The notes beneath the pieces are model-generated. The model ran no database searches. It was not told the DNA's origin and worked only from the letters and a program-made list of their open reading frames with translations. From Streptosporangium amethystogenes (GTDB taxonomy: Bacteria > Actinomycetota > Actinomycetes > Streptosporangiales > Streptosporangiaceae), in assembly GCF_000721075.1 (NCBI RefSeq), contig NZ_JOEQ01000019.1:77646-141645 (forward strand): DNA of 64,000 bases, given 5' to 3'. A program made the translations under genes and the position numbers. Of the stretch, positions 51,793 through 61,377 are shown in pieces. The stretch's first letter is position 1; each line of letters opens with the position of its first letter.

Positions 51793-53538
51793 GTGAGCAC
51801 GCTCGGTAGTTTCATCTGGTCAATTGCCGACCAGCTTCGGGGTCCCTACCGCCCCAACCAGTACGGGAACGTGATCCTCCCGTTCACGATCCTTCGGCGC
51901 CTCGACTGCATCCTGGAGCCGGACCGCAAGACCGTCCGAGACCTGGCTGCGGCATACGAGAACCCGAACCGGCTCCGGGTCGAGGTCAAGAAGAAGACTG
52001 GCCGGCCGTTCTACAACACCTCGAAGTACAGCTTCGCCAACCTTCTGAAGGACGCGGACGGGCTCGAAGACAATCTCGTCGACTACATCGACCGGTTCTC
52101 CGCCGATGTCGATGTTTTCGAGTACTTCGACTTCAAGAAGGAGATCATCGCCCTGGAGAAGGCCGGTCTCCTGCGCGAGATCGTGAAGTCTTTCGCGGCC
52201 GTCGACCTGCACCCCGATGTAGTGTCCAACGCCGACATGGGGGACGCGTTCGAGTACATCATCCGCAAGTTCAACGAGGCCGCGAACGAGACCTCCGGTG
52301 ACCACTACACGCCGCGCGACGCGATCCGACTGCTGGTCGACCTTCTCTTCGCCGAGAAGGACGCCGTCCTGGACGAGGAAAACATCGTCCGTACGCTTTA
52401 CGACCCCACCGCCGGTACCGGCGGCATGCTCGCCCTTGCCGAGGAGCACTTGCTCGCGCATAACCCGGGCGCCCGGCTGAGTCTGTACGGCCAGGAGTAC
52501 AACCCGCAGTCGTACGCGATCTGCAAGTCCGACCTGCTAGCCAAGGGTCATGACGCGTCCAACATCACCTTCGGTAACACGCTCACCGACGACGCCTTCA
52601 AGGGCCGCCAGTTCGACTTCTGCATGTCCAACCCGCCATACGGCGTCGACTGGAAGCAGTACGCCAAGGCCGTCACCAAAGAGCGTGACCAGGCAGGCCC
52701 ATACGGCCGCTTCGCGCCGGGCCTGCCGCCGACCTCGGACGGCCAGATGCTGTTCCTGCTGCATCTGGCGCACAAGATGCGTGCCCCCGAGGACGGCGGC
52801 GGCCGGGTCGGAATCGTCATGAACGGCTCGCCGCTCTTCAACGGGGGCGCAGAATCCGGCCCGTCCAACATCCGCAAGGGGCTGCTGGAAAACGACCTGG
52901 TCGAGGCGATCGTCGCACTACCGACCAATATGTTCTTCAACACCCCCATTCCCACCTATATCTGGATCCTCGACAACACCAAGCACCCCGACCGCAAGGG
53001 CCTGGTCCAGCTCATCGACGGCACCTCGTTCTGGACCAAGATGCGCAAGAACCTCGGCAACAAGAACCGTGAGCTCAGCGATACTGACCGCGCCAAGGTT
53101 CTCCGCCTATACGCCGACTTCGCCGATGCCGACCCCGAGTTCTCGAAGGTGTTGCGCAATGACGAGTTCGGCTACTGGACCATCACCGTCGAGCGATCAC
53201 TTCTGGATGAGGACGGCAAGCCCGTCGTCGATCGCAAGAGGAAGCCGAAGCCTGACTCCAAGAAGCGCGACACCGAGAACGTGCCCTTCACCTACGGCGG
53301 CTCGACCGCCGGACCTGTGGGCAAGATCGAAGTCATCCAGGCGTACTTCGATGCCGAGGTGAAGCCGCACGTTCCCGACGCCTGGATCGACTGGGCCAAG
53401 GTCAAGACCGGCTATGAGATCCCTTTCACCCGCCACTTCTACAAGTACGTCCCGCCCCGCCCTCTCACCGAAATCGACGACGACCTGGAGAAACAGGTCG
53501 CCAAGATCCTCGATCTGCTCCGCGAGGTCGAGAAGTGA
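51793..53538 (+). CDS. hsdM: Type I restriction-modification methyltransferase subunit (HsdM)
   Basis: 581 residues, GTG 51793 with AAGGAG upstream. The N-terminal helical domain (LGSFIWSIADQLRGPYRPNQ, YGNVILPFTILRRLDCILE) is typical of HsdM. SAM motif I is DPTAGTGGMLALAEEHLL near residue 204, and the adenine-specific motif IV NPPYG is near 279. Two subunits join one HsdS to methylate adenine in both halves of a bipartite target. The stop overlaps the hsdS start (GTGA). Confidence 0.95.
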   Translation: MSTLGSFIWSIADQLRGPYRPNQYGNVILPFTILRRLDCILEPDRKTVRDLAAAYENPNRLRVEVKKKTGRPFYNTSKYSFANLLKDADGLEDNLVDYIDRFSADVDVFEYFDFKKEIIALEKAGLLREIVKSFAAVDLHPDVVSNADMGDAFEYIIRKFNEAANETSGDHYTPRDAIRLLVDLLFAEKDAVLDEENIVRTLYDPTAGTGGMLALAEEHLLAHNPGARLSLYGQEYNPQSYAICKSDLLAKGHDASNITFGNTLTDDAFKGRQFDFCMSNPPYGVDWKQYAKAVTKERDQAGPYGRFAPGLPPTSDGQMLFLLHLAHKMRAPEDGGGRVGIVMNGSPLFNGGAESGPSNIRKGLLENDLVEAIVALPTNMFFNTPIPTYIWILDNTKHPDRKGLVQLIDGTSFWTKMRKNLGNKNRELSDTDRAKVLRLYADFADADPEFSKVLRNDEFGYWTITVERSLLDEDGKPVVDRKRKPKPDSKKRDTENVPFTYGGSTAGPVGKIEVIQAYFDAEVKPHVPDAWIDWAKVKTGYEIPFTRHFYKYVPPRPLTEIDDDLEKQVAKILDLLREVEK

Positions 53539-54770
53539 CCAGGATCGGGTGGCGGAACCTTCCGCTCAAGCGAGTCGTTAGATCCGTCCAGAGTGGAACC
53601 AGCGTCAATGGAGCACCATGGCCAGCCACCGCCGATGAGCCAGGCGTGCTCAAGACGAGTGCCGTTTACGGCGGAGTTTTTAGTCCAGAAGAGAACAAGC
53701 AAGTGGATGCTCATGACCTAGACCGAGTGTCGTGTCCGGTGCTGGCCGACTCGCTGATTGTGAGCCGAATGAACACAAAGCAACACTTGGGGGTCGCTGC
53801 TGCAGTGGGTCAGGACTTCCCGAACCTCTACCTTCCAGACCGGCTGTGGGCCGTGACATTCAGTGGCGCTGACCCGCGGTTCGTCGATTGGTGGACGAAG
53901 ACGCCAATCTACCGATCTCAGGTCGAAGCTGCGAGCGTTGGGACGAGTTCCTCGATGCAGAACATCAGCCAGGGCGATTTCCTTGAAATTCGGATTGACC
54001 TCCCGGACTTCGAAACGCAGAGCGCTGTCGCCGACTACCTCAACCGCGAGACCGCCCGCATCGACACGCTCATCGAGGAGCAGCAGTGCCTGATCAAGAT
54101 ACTCCGCGAGCGGCGGCAAGCGGTTGTGGACACAACCTTCGCTGTTCTCGGCGAGCCCAGTGTGCAACTGCGCCGGTACATTAAGTTTCTAACGAGCGGG
54201 TCTCGCGGTTGGGGCGACTACTATGCTGACGACGGCGAGCGATTCCTGCGAATCGGAAATCTGCCTCGTACGAACCTGAGCATCCGGGGCGAGATCCAGT
54301 TCGTTAGCCTCCCGGCTGACGTGACCGAAGGCTCGCGGACGATACTGGAGATAGGAGACCTGCTCTTCTCCATCACCGCCTACCTGGGATCCGTAGCTGT
54401 GGTCGATAGCGATTGGGTCGGTTCGTATGTAAGCCAGCATGTGGCCCTCTGCCGCCTTGATTCAAACCGCCTGGACTCAAGGTTCGCGGGGTGGTTCATG
54501 CTGACCACTGCTGGCCAAGACCAACTCAACCAGGGAGCAGCGGGCGGGACGAAGATGCAACTCGCTCTCGATGACATCAAGAGTCTTCGGGTGCCGACGG
54601 CGTCCGTAGCTGAGCAGCGCCGCATCGCGGTCCATCTTGACGAGCAGGCGGAGAAGATTGACGCGCTCATCGCAGAGACGCAGCGCCTGATCGAGCTCGC
54701 TCGCGAGCGCCGATCGGCACTCATCACCGCTGCCGTGACGGGTCAGGTCGACGTACGAGAGGTCGCGTGA
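53535..54770 (+). CDS. hsdS: Type I restriction-modification specificity subunit (HsdS)
   Basis: 411 residues. Two variable target-recognition domains (~1-150 and ~205-355) are separated by conserved helical spacers. The first spacer is LPDFETQSAVADYLNRETAR with IDTLIEEQQCLIKILRERRQ, and the second is VAEQRRIAVHLDEQAEKIDA with LIAETQRLIELARERRSALI. The paired spacers define the bipartite site. GC content of the recognition domains, especially the first, is lower than that of hsdM and hsdR, consistent with domain exchange. Confidence 0.93.
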   Translation: MTRIGWRNLPLKRVVRSVQSGTSVNGAPWPATADEPGVLKTSAVYGGVFSPEENKQVDAHDLDRVSCPVLADSLIVSRMNTKQHLGVAAAVGQDFPNLYLPDRLWAVTFSGADPRFVDWWTKTPIYRSQVEAASVGTSSSMQNISQGDFLEIRIDLPDFETQSAVADYLNRETARIDTLIEEQQCLIKILRERRQAVVDTTFAVLGEPSVQLRRYIKFLTSGSRGWGDYYADDGERFLRIGNLPRTNLSIRGEIQFVSLPADVTEGSRTILEIGDLLFSITAYLGSVAVVDSDWVGSYVSQHVALCRLDSNRLDSRFAGWFMLTTAGQDQLNQGAAGGTKMQLALDDIKSLRVPTASVAEQRRIAVHLDEQAEKIDALIAETQRLIELARERRSALITAAVTGQVDVREVA

Positions 54771-57700
54771 TGGCTGGCCACAACGAGGTCGTCTTCGAGA
54801 CCGAAATCTGCGAGTACCTCGCGGCCCATGGGTGGCTGTACTCGGCGGACGACACCGGCTATGACCGTGAACGGGCGCTGTTCCCTGAGGATCTGTTCGC
54901 GTGGCTGGAGGCGACTCAGAAGTCGGCGTACGAGAAAGCGTTGAAGACGGCTGGGTCGCAGGCGAAGTTTCTCGACGTACTGACTACGGCGCTTGACAGG
55001 CCGCTGGAACATGGCGGCGGGATGCTGAACATCCTACGTGCCGGGGTGCAGTACATCGGCGGTGGCCGGTTGAAGATGGCGCAGTTCAGGCCCGAGACAA
55101 CGCTGAATGAGACAACGAACGCGCACTATGCGGCGATGCGGGTCCGGGTGATGCGTCAGGTGCATTTCTCGACCGCCGATCAACGCAGCATCGACCTAGT
55201 GTTCTTCGCCAACGGGCTCCCGGTCGCGACGGTGGAGCTGAAGACCGACTTCACCCAGTCGCTGAACGAGGCGATCCAGCAGTACCAGAAGAAGCGCAAC
55301 CCGCTGACCAACGGTCGGCGCGAGCCGCTGCTGTCGTTCGGGCATCGGGCGCTGGTCCACTTCGCGGTCTCCAACGACCTGGCTGCGATGACTACCCGGC
55401 TGGAAGGCGAGGATACGCATTTCCTGCCGTTCGACACCGGCTTCGAGGACGGTGCCGGGAACCCGCCTGGTGTGGACGGGAGGTCAGCGACGGCATATCT
55501 GTGGGAGCGGGTCTGGGAGAAGCATGCCTGGCTCAACATCATCGGTCGGCTGATGATCGTGGAGACCAAGGAGGAGTGGGACGTCGCGACCGGCACGTCG
55601 GTGCGCCGTACGAGCATGTTGTTCCCCCGGTTCCATCAGTGGGAGGCGGTCACAAACATCGTGGCCGCGGTGGCTGAGGAGGGTGTCGGCCAGCGTTACC
55701 TGATTGAGCACTCGGCGGGGTCGGGAAAGACGAACACGATCGCCTGGACGGCACACCGTCTCGCGCGGCTCCACATCGATGATGAGAAGGTCTTCGACTC
55801 GGTCATCGTGGTCGTGGACCGCACGGTGCTCGATGGGCAGCTTCAGGACGCGATCCGGCAGATCGACGGCACAGGGAAGATCGTCGCGACGATCAGTCCC
55901 GAGGACGTGCGCAAGGCCGGTGCGAAGTCAAAGTCCGGCCTGCTGGCGCAGGCGCTGAAGAATGGCGAGTTAATCATCGCGGTGACGGTGCAGACCTTCC
56001 CGTACGCACTTGATGAGATTCGGGCCGACTCTGGCCTGAAGGGCAAGCGGTTCGCAGTCATCGCAGACGAGGCGCACTCCTCGCAGTCGGGACAGATTTC
56101 CTCGAAACTGAAGCAGGTCCTGACCGCCGAGGAGATCAAGGAGATTGAGGAGGGCGGCTCGATCGACGTCGAGGCGGTCCTGGCCTCGGAGATGGCCGAG
56201 CGGGCCGAGTCGGAAAACATCTCCTACTTCGCCTTCACAGCAACCCCGAAGAACAAGACCCTGGAGCTGTTCGGCCGCAAGGGGCCGGACGGCAAGCCGC
56301 GCGAGTTCCACCTGTACTCGATGAAGCAGGCGATCGAGGAGGGCTACATCCTCGACGTGCTTAAGGGTTACCAGTCCTACGACACCGTGTTGAAGATCGA
56401 TGGGAAGGCAGGGAGCGGCGGTGGTGGCGAGGTCGAAGAGTCGGTTGCCCGCAAGGGGCTGATGCGGTGGGTGCAGCTGCACCCGACCAACATCAGCCAG
56501 AAGGTGAAGATCATCGTCGAGCACTTCCACCTCAACGTTGCCCACTTGCTGGAGGGCAAGGCGAAGGCGATGGTCGTCACCGACTCGCGCAAGGCCGCGG
56601 TGAAGTACAAGAAGGCGATAGATGCTTACATCGCCAAGCGGGCGGCCGAGGACGCATCATACAACTACCGGACTTTAGTTGCGTTCTCTGGGTCGGTGTC
56701 GATGGCCGAGAACGACGAGTGGAGCCAGGGCTGGGGGCCGGCGCCGTCGAAGGGCGACGAGTTCACCGAGGCAAAAATGAACCCTGGAGCGGGCGCCGAC
56801 CTGGCCGCGGCGTTCAAGGGCGACACGTACAAGATCATGCTGGTTGCCAACAAATTCCAGACCGGCTTCGACCAGCCGCTGCTCTCGGCGATGTACGTCG
56901 ACAAGAAGCTCTCTGGGGTCACCGCCGTGCAGACGCTCTCCCGGCTCAACCGAACCCACCGCACCGCCGGCGGGGAGCAGAAGGCCAAGACGTTCGTCAT
57001 CGACTTCGTCAACAAGCCCGACGACATCAGGGCCGCCTTCGAGCCGTACTTCACCAACGCCACCCTGGAGACCGAGACCAACCCGTACGTCGTTATACAT
57101 CTGGCGAACAAGCTCGCCCAAGCGGGCATCTACACCGAGGAGCAGGTCCGCCAGGTCGCCGAGCTGTGGGTCACCCGCAAGGGCAATAACGCGCTCTCGG
57201 CGGCGATCAGCCCGGCTCAGCATGACTTCCGGCGTCGCTATGCGGCAGCGATCGAGGCCGAGGACAAGGTCACGCTCAACACGCTCGATCTCTTCCGCAA
57301 GGACGTCTCCACTTACGTGCGGCTCTATGACTTCATGAGCCAGATCGTCGACTACGGCGACCCTTATATGGAGATGCTCTCGATCTTCCTCCGGCTTTTG
57401 GAGAAGGTCATCGCCGAGTCCTCGTGGAGCGCCGAGGTCGACCTTTCGGACGTGGTCCTGGTTGGTGTGAAGCACAGCAAGGCAATCGCGGTTGACATCT
57501 CGCTGACCGGAGACGGCCAGCTGAAGGGGATTAGCGGAGCAGGCACCGGCACCAAGAAGGAGCCGAAGTACGTCGCGCTCCAGGTCGTCATCGACAAGAT
57601 GAACGACCTCTTCGGCGCCGAGTCGTTCGCCGAGTCCCAGATCCGGGAGTTCGTGCAGGGGCTCGTGCAGCGACTGCTCACCGACACGAACCTGCTCCAG

Positions 57701-57943
57701 CAGACCCGTGTGAACTCGAAGAAGCAGTTCATGGAGTCGCAGGACTTCCAGTCCGCCGTCACCGAGGCCGTCGCCGACAACCAGGAGGCGCACAACACCA
57801 TGGCTGACTACTTCTTCACCGACGGGCCTGCGATCAAAGGGATCATCGTGGCCCTCGCTGACGCGTTCTACGAGGCCGCGATCGACAAGGGGCATGTCGG
57901 GCTTGCTCAAGATCTTGAGGTATCCCCTCACAGTTCACCCTGA
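54770..57943 (+). CDS. hsdR: Type I restriction endonuclease subunit (HsdR)
   Basis: 1,057 residues from ATG 54770, overlapping the hsdS stop; a GTG one codon earlier is possible. The nuclease core is near residue 155 (DLVFFANGLPVATVELKTDF, Asp ... Glu-Leu-Lys). The helicase motor follows with Walker A LIEHSAGSGKTNTIAW near 315, DEAHSSQSG near 433 and motif III FAFTATPKNK. Conserved motif VI lies in TAVQTLSRLNRTHRT. The C-terminal helical region docks on the methyltransferase complex. No frameshift or missing motif is seen, so the system looks functional. Confidence 0.95.
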   Translation: MAGHNEVVFETEICEYLAAHGWLYSADDTGYDRERALFPEDLFAWLEATQKSAYEKALKTAGSQAKFLDVLTTALDRPLEHGGGMLNILRAGVQYIGGGRLKMAQFRPETTLNETTNAHYAAMRVRVMRQVHFSTADQRSIDLVFFANGLPVATVELKTDFTQSLNEAIQQYQKKRNPLTNGRREPLLSFGHRALVHFAVSNDLAAMTTRLEGEDTHFLPFDTGFEDGAGNPPGVDGRSATAYLWERVWEKHAWLNIIGRLMIVETKEEWDVATGTSVRRTSMLFPRFHQWEAVTNIVAAVAEEGVGQRYLIEHSAGSGKTNTIAWTAHRLARLHIDDEKVFDSVIVVVDRTVLDGQLQDAIRQIDGTGKIVATISPEDVRKAGAKSKSGLLAQALKNGELIIAVTVQTFPYALDEIRADSGLKGKRFAVIADEAHSSQSGQISSKLKQVLTAEEIKEIEEGGSIDVEAVLASEMAERAESENISYFAFTATPKNKTLELFGRKGPDGKPREFHLYSMKQAIEEGYILDVLKGYQSYDTVLKIDGKAGSGGGGEVEESVARKGLMRWVQLHPTNISQKVKIIVEHFHLNVAHLLEGKAKAMVVTDSRKAAVKYKKAIDAYIAKRAAEDASYNYRTLVAFSGSVSMAENDEWSQGWGPAPSKGDEFTEAKMNPGAGADLAAAFKGDTYKIMLVANKFQTGFDQPLLSAMYVDKKLSGVTAVQTLSRLNRTHRTAGGEQKAKTFVIDFVNKPDDIRAAFEPYFTNATLETETNPYVVIHLANKLAQAGIYTEEQVRQVAELWVTRKGNNALSAAISPAQHDFRRRYAAAIEAEDKVTLNTLDLFRKDVSTYVRLYDFMSQIVDYGDPYMEMLSIFLRLLEKVIAESSWSAEVDLSDVVLVGVKHSKAIAVDISLTGDGQLKGISGAGTGTKKEPKYVALQVVIDKMNDLFGAESFAESQIREFVQGLVQRLLTDTNLLQQTRVNSKKQFMESQDFQSAVTEAVADNQEAHNTMADYFFTDGPAIKGIIVALADAFYEAAIDKGHVGLAQDLEVSPHSSP

Positions 57944-57984
57944 ATCGCCCCGTGGTCAGTGGAGACCACACCGTCTATTGGGTG

Positions 57985-58962
57985 TCAGGCGCTATCGGGG
58001 TTGGAGAGGTCATCGCGGGCGATGACCACACGGGTGGCCTTGCCAGCCTTACTGGCGGTGGTGGTCGGTGGCAGGGCCCGGACGTGAATGAAATACACCC
58101 GGACGCCAGCGAGTTCGGTGTACGGCGGCCAGGCGTCGGGGGTGCCGTCGGTGGGGAAGTCGATGAGCTTGTCGGTGAGATTGTAGATAACGAGGTAAGC
58201 GGTGTGCTGCCCGTAGTCGTGCGCGTACTTGATGATCTGGTGCATGCCCTTGATGAGGTAGGACTTGCCTCGCCCGCTGCCGTCGAAGATCTTTCCATCG
58301 CAGATCAAGGGCTCGCTGCCGTCGAGGTCGCCAATCAGATCCGCTTCGCCTGAGGCTGATCGTGGCTTGGCGTGCGTGAGGTGATCGCCTTCCAGGAACA
58401 GGAAACGCTGAAGGTCGAGGTTGTAGATCTCCTCGCCGTTGCCAGTGTCGGCCGTGTAACGGGCGTGCAGCTCGTCGCGATCGAACCACTCGATGCGGGT
58501 CCGATAGCGCTGCAGCGTGTGCAGGATGCTGCTCGCCGCGCCGACACGTTCGCAGAGGAAGTCGAACAGCGGCTGCAGGATGTCCTCAGCGAACTCCCGC
58601 CAGCTGTCCTGAAGGTTGGACTTGTTGCTGTATTCCATGGCGGTCCGAAACCCTGCCTGGGGATTGCGTTCGTCCTCCGCCGCGATGTCCTGCAACAGCC
58701 CCCAGACGAGGGTGGCACGCCCTTCCTCGGTCCTACTTGTCCAGACGAACGGCTCGTCGCGGGCCAAACCTGCGCGGAAACGCTCTCGGTCCAGGCCGGA
58801 CTCGGCTCTGCCAGCTTCCTCCAGCAAGCCTCTGAGCGCCGGCTGGCCTTTGATCCATGTGACTGTGAGATGTACTTCGTGGCCAGCATTGGCGAAGGAC
58901 ACCGTCATGAGTCGGCGAAGTCGTTCGCGTACAGCCACCTGCAGCTGCTGTTGGTACTTCAT
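57985..58962 (-). CDS. Nuclease-like protein paired with a zinc-ribbon protein
   Basis: 325 residues from ATG 58962, which overlaps the stop of the upstream zinc-ribbon gene (ATGA). The first ~190 residues are helical (QQQLQVAVRERLRRLMTVSF, LQDSWREFAEDILQPLFDFL). Residues ~225-290 read ASGEADLIGDLDGSEPLICD, then GKIFDGSGRGKSYLIKGMHQ and KYAHDYGQHTAYLVIYNLT. The order Glu-x-Asp ... Asp-Gly-Lys ... His-Gln, followed by a buried strand, is what a PD-(D/E)XK nuclease core looks like. It converges on hsdR and is probably an independent defence or DNA-processing gene. Confidence 0.6.
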   Translation of the reverse strand: MKYQQQLQVAVRERLRRLMTVSFANAGHEVHLTVTWIKGQPALRGLLEEAGRAESGLDRERFRAGLARDEPFVWTSRTEEGRATLVWGLLQDIAAEDERNPQAGFRTAMEYSNKSNLQDSWREFAEDILQPLFDFLCERVGAASSILHTLQRYRTRIEWFDRDELHARYTADTGNGEEIYNLDLQRFLFLEGDHLTHAKPRSASGEADLIGDLDGSEPLICDGKIFDGSGRGKSYLIKGMHQIIKYAHDYGQHTAYLVIYNLTDKLIDFPTDGTPDAWPPYTELAGVRVYFIHVRALPPTTTASKAGKATRVVIARDDLSNPDSA

Positions 58963-59189
58963 CGGCTGAGGCCTTTCAGAGCTCGTGTGATCTCCTCGTC
59001 GATGACCTTGCCCGCGTTCTGAGCGCTGCCGGTGTCGTCGACTAACCGGAGCTGGATGAAACAGCAGGGACAGGTGAGGGTGGCCTGCGCCACGACTTCT
59101 GAGTACCTGATCCATATCGGGTAACCGCACTGAGTGCAGGAAATCTCGAGATCTGTTCTAAGGAACTGTGTCGCGAGGGATTCGCCCAT
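58959..59189 (-). CDS. Zinc-ribbon protein coupled to the nuclease-like gene (76 aa)
   Basis: ATG 59189. The centre reads LEISCTQCGYPIWIRYSEVV, then TLTCPCCFIQLRL: two CxxC knuckles ~23 residues apart, a classic zinc ribbon. The tail is a short acidic helix (KVIDEEITRALKGL). The 4-nt overlap with the nuclease-like gene implies stoichiometric expression. Possible roles are target recognition or inhibition of the nuclease. Confidence 0.65.
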   Translation of the reverse strand: MGESLATQFLRTDLEISCTQCGYPIWIRYSEVVAQATLTCPCCFIQLRLVDDTGSAQNAGKVIDEEITRALKGLSR

Positions 59190-59283
59190 GACGGCATTCT
59201 TCCGCAGAGGGCTGACATCGAGTACCTGATCTCAGCGGGGAGAGTGGCCCTCCCTTCGTACCGTGGAGATCTGACCTAAAGGA

Positions 59284-60441
59284 TCATGGTTGGGCATGGG
59301 GGCGCGGCGCAGGGTGTAGCGGACCAGTAGGCCCGCGGTGACCGTTGAGCGCCTCGTCGATCATGGCGCGGACGGTGGCATCGAAGTCGTGCCATTCAAG
59401 CCCATGCAGGCTTTCGAATCTTTGGAGTACTTCGTCGTCGCTCAGTGTGGCGGCCCATGCGGTGAGGGCCTGTCCGTGTGGTACGCCGTGGGGGTGCAAG
59501 AGCAGGATGCCGGGGAGCCCTTCACGCGCCATCTCGGCGCCCACCAGCTTTTCGAGACGGTCCGCAGCAGGAGCGGGGCTGGCTGCGTCGAGCGCGGTGC
59601 GGAAGTCGGCGTAGCCGACGGTGATGTCGAGGTGGGGAGGCAGCGGGCTGACATCGGTGCTACCTGCGATCAGCGTCGGTAGGGCGGTTTGGCGAACCCA
59701 GGATTCAAGGTCGCGCAGTTCGTGGATCAGGATGTGCCAGGTCTGGGTGTGGGGGCGCTGGATCGAGACCTTTGGCCACAGGTTGACCTCGACGACGCGG
59801 CCGACCGGCAGCCTGGCCAGAACGTCGCCGACCTGGACTGGACGGTCTGATGGCATCGTCACCTGGATGTCATCGGATGGCCGGTCAGGAGTCACAGCGC
59901 CAATAAGAGTGGCGGCGAGCGACGGGGTGCGGTGCTTGGAGTGGTTGGTGTGCTCAACCAGAACCTTCAATGGGTGGGCGTCTTGGGAGTTTCTGCGGTG
60001 AAACGGCTGCAGGTCGGCGATCCGCCGGTACAGGTCTCTCCCGGGTTGCAGCACGTCCACATCGCGACGCGGTCTCCTCGTCGCCCACTCCTGGAGCTTG
60101 TCGACGGATGAGGTGCAAGGCATCTCCACCCCGCGGGCTTGCCCGCTGGTCAGAGGAGCATCGACTCGATGTTCTATCTCGGCATAAAGGACGTGTTCAA
60201 GAGTCGACCGCAGCTGGTTGAGGGCATCGGAGGCAAGCCGCACCATGGCCTGTGGGAGGGGCACCACCCCGGTCACCGTCATGGTGGCGAAGTCTCCGAC
60301 GACGATGTCGTTCAGGGTCACCGTGCCTCGCCGGGTGTGATCGAGGGCGATGCGGCCGGCGCGCTCGATCAGGTTGTCGGCATGAGCGAGGCTGTAGGCG
60401 GCGTGTTGCTGGTGACTTGGTAGCCAGGCGTAGCGGTCCAC
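59284..60441 (-). CDS. Conserved hypothetical protein (385 aa)
   Basis: ATG 60441. Residues ~10-130 (AAYSLAHADNLIERAGRIAL, MVRLASDALNQLRSTLEHVL) have the helix pattern seen in uncharacterised actinobacterial proteins annotated only as hypothetical. VLVEHTNHSKHRTPSLAATL near 160 is a conserved-looking motif. The rest is mixed alpha/beta without a catalytic signature. It lies ~95 nt upstream of the zinc-ribbon gene and may be in the same operon. Confidence 0.6.
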   Translation of the reverse strand: MDRYAWLPSHQQHAAYSLAHADNLIERAGRIALDHTRRGTVTLNDIVVGDFATMTVTGVVPLPQAMVRLASDALNQLRSTLEHVLYAEIEHRVDAPLTSGQARGVEMPCTSSVDKLQEWATRRPRRDVDVLQPGRDLYRRIADLQPFHRRNSQDAHPLKVLVEHTNHSKHRTPSLAATLIGAVTPDRPSDDIQVTMPSDRPVQVGDVLARLPVGRVVEVNLWPKVSIQRPHTQTWHILIHELRDLESWVRQTALPTLIAGSTDVSPLPPHLDITVGYADFRTALDAASPAPAADRLEKLVGAEMAREGLPGILLLHPHGVPHGQALTAWAATLSDDEVLQRFESLHGLEWHDFDATVRAMIDEALNGHRGPTGPLHPAPRPHAQP

Positions 60442-60738
60442 AGCGAGAGCGTAGCCGTGCCGCGGCAGTGACCGTTATCGAATATCTGGGGCTCCATGGC
60501 CTCCACATCGTCGCGCCCCTCACTCGCCAGGACAACAGATCGGAGGGCGACGGGGGGAGGGGCATGGCCGTTCACCGTAGCGATCCGCTGGGCGGCAAGT
60601 CCGCGCATCGGCTGACATCATCTCCGCGCGTGACACCTGTGGTGTCGAGGGGCCTCGCGCGTAGGCGAGGACCGGTTTCCTGCGTTAGCAAGATATTTGA
60701 TCCGGCTCCGGATCGCTTCGCGAGCTTTCGCCCGGTTG

Positions 60739-60767
60739 ATCTCCTCTCCTATCGTCTGGGAGGAGAT
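60739..60767. other. Candidate oriT hairpin upstream of the mobilisation genes
   Basis: ATCTCCTCTCC (60739-60749) and GGGAGGAGAT (60758-60767) form an imperfect inverted repeat around ATCGTCTG, about 40 nt before the MobC-like start. Plasmid and ICE oriT sites are usually an inverted repeat with a nearby nick just upstream of such genes. The remainder of the gene-free stretch 60442-60807 shows only possible promoters. No nic consensus can be assigned. Confidence 0.4.
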
Positions 60768-60807
60768 GTCCCGCCGGGGGGCGGGTCGCTCCGCTGGGGG
60801 AGGCCGG

Positions 60808-61377
60808 ATGGCGGCAGGAGACGATCGGGGCCAGGACGAGGGCGACGCGGGCTCGGGCGGTCAGCCGGCACGGCGGCCGCCGGTGAGGCAGCGGCGCGAG
60901 CCGGGCGGGCGGCCGCACAAGCACTCGGTGCGGATGTCGGACGCCGAGCAGGCCATCGTCGACGCGCGGGCCGGGCAGGCCGGGGTGAGCGTGCCGCGGT
61001 TCCTGGTGGAGGCGGGCCTGGCCGGGGACGCGGCGAGTGCGAGCCAGCTGCGCGCGAACGCCGCCGAGCTGTTGGCCGCGCGCCGCCTGGTGGCGGCCGT
61101 GGGGGTCAACCTCAACCAGCTGGCCAAGGTGGCCAACGCCACCGGAGAGGTGCCGGCAGCGTTGGAGGCGACGATGCACGCGACGCTGCGCTTCCTCGCG
61201 CGGCTGGACGCGGCAACCGCGCTCTACGGCGAGTTCGGCCTGCCGTACGGCCGCCGTGCCGTACTCGAGGACGACGCCGATCACGGCCTGGACGTCGAGG
61301 CCGAGGTTGACCGCCACCAGGGCCACGACGCCGACCACGACCAGGACGACGGCCGCGGCGGGGGCCGGGGCTGGTGA
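60808..61377 (+). CDS. MobC-like relaxosome accessory protein
   Basis: 189 residues from ATG 60808, with GGGGGAGG 4 nt upstream. The N-terminal ~45 residues are low-complexity. The core ~48-150 has HKHSVRMSDAEQAIVDARAG, VSVPRFLVEAGLA and LVAAVGVNLNQLAKVANATG, the ribbon-helix-helix plus helical pattern of MobC/MbeC-type proteins. The tail is rich in Asp and His. Its stop overlaps the relaxase start (GTGA). It should bind oriT and load the relaxase. Confidence 0.87.
   Translation: MAAGDDRGQDEGDAGSGGQPARRPPVRQRREPGGRPHKHSVRMSDAEQAIVDARAGQAGVSVPRFLVEAGLAGDAASASQLRANAAELLAARRLVAAVGVNLNQLAKVANATGEVPAALEATMHATLRFLARLDAATALYGEFGLPYGRRAVLEDDADHGLDVEAEVDRHQGHDADHDQDDGRGGGRGW

Noticed and set aside
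56675..57931. 418-codon minus-strand frame opposite hsdR
   Set aside because: hsdR motifs cover the region on the plus strand; the antisense frame has no recognisable domain.
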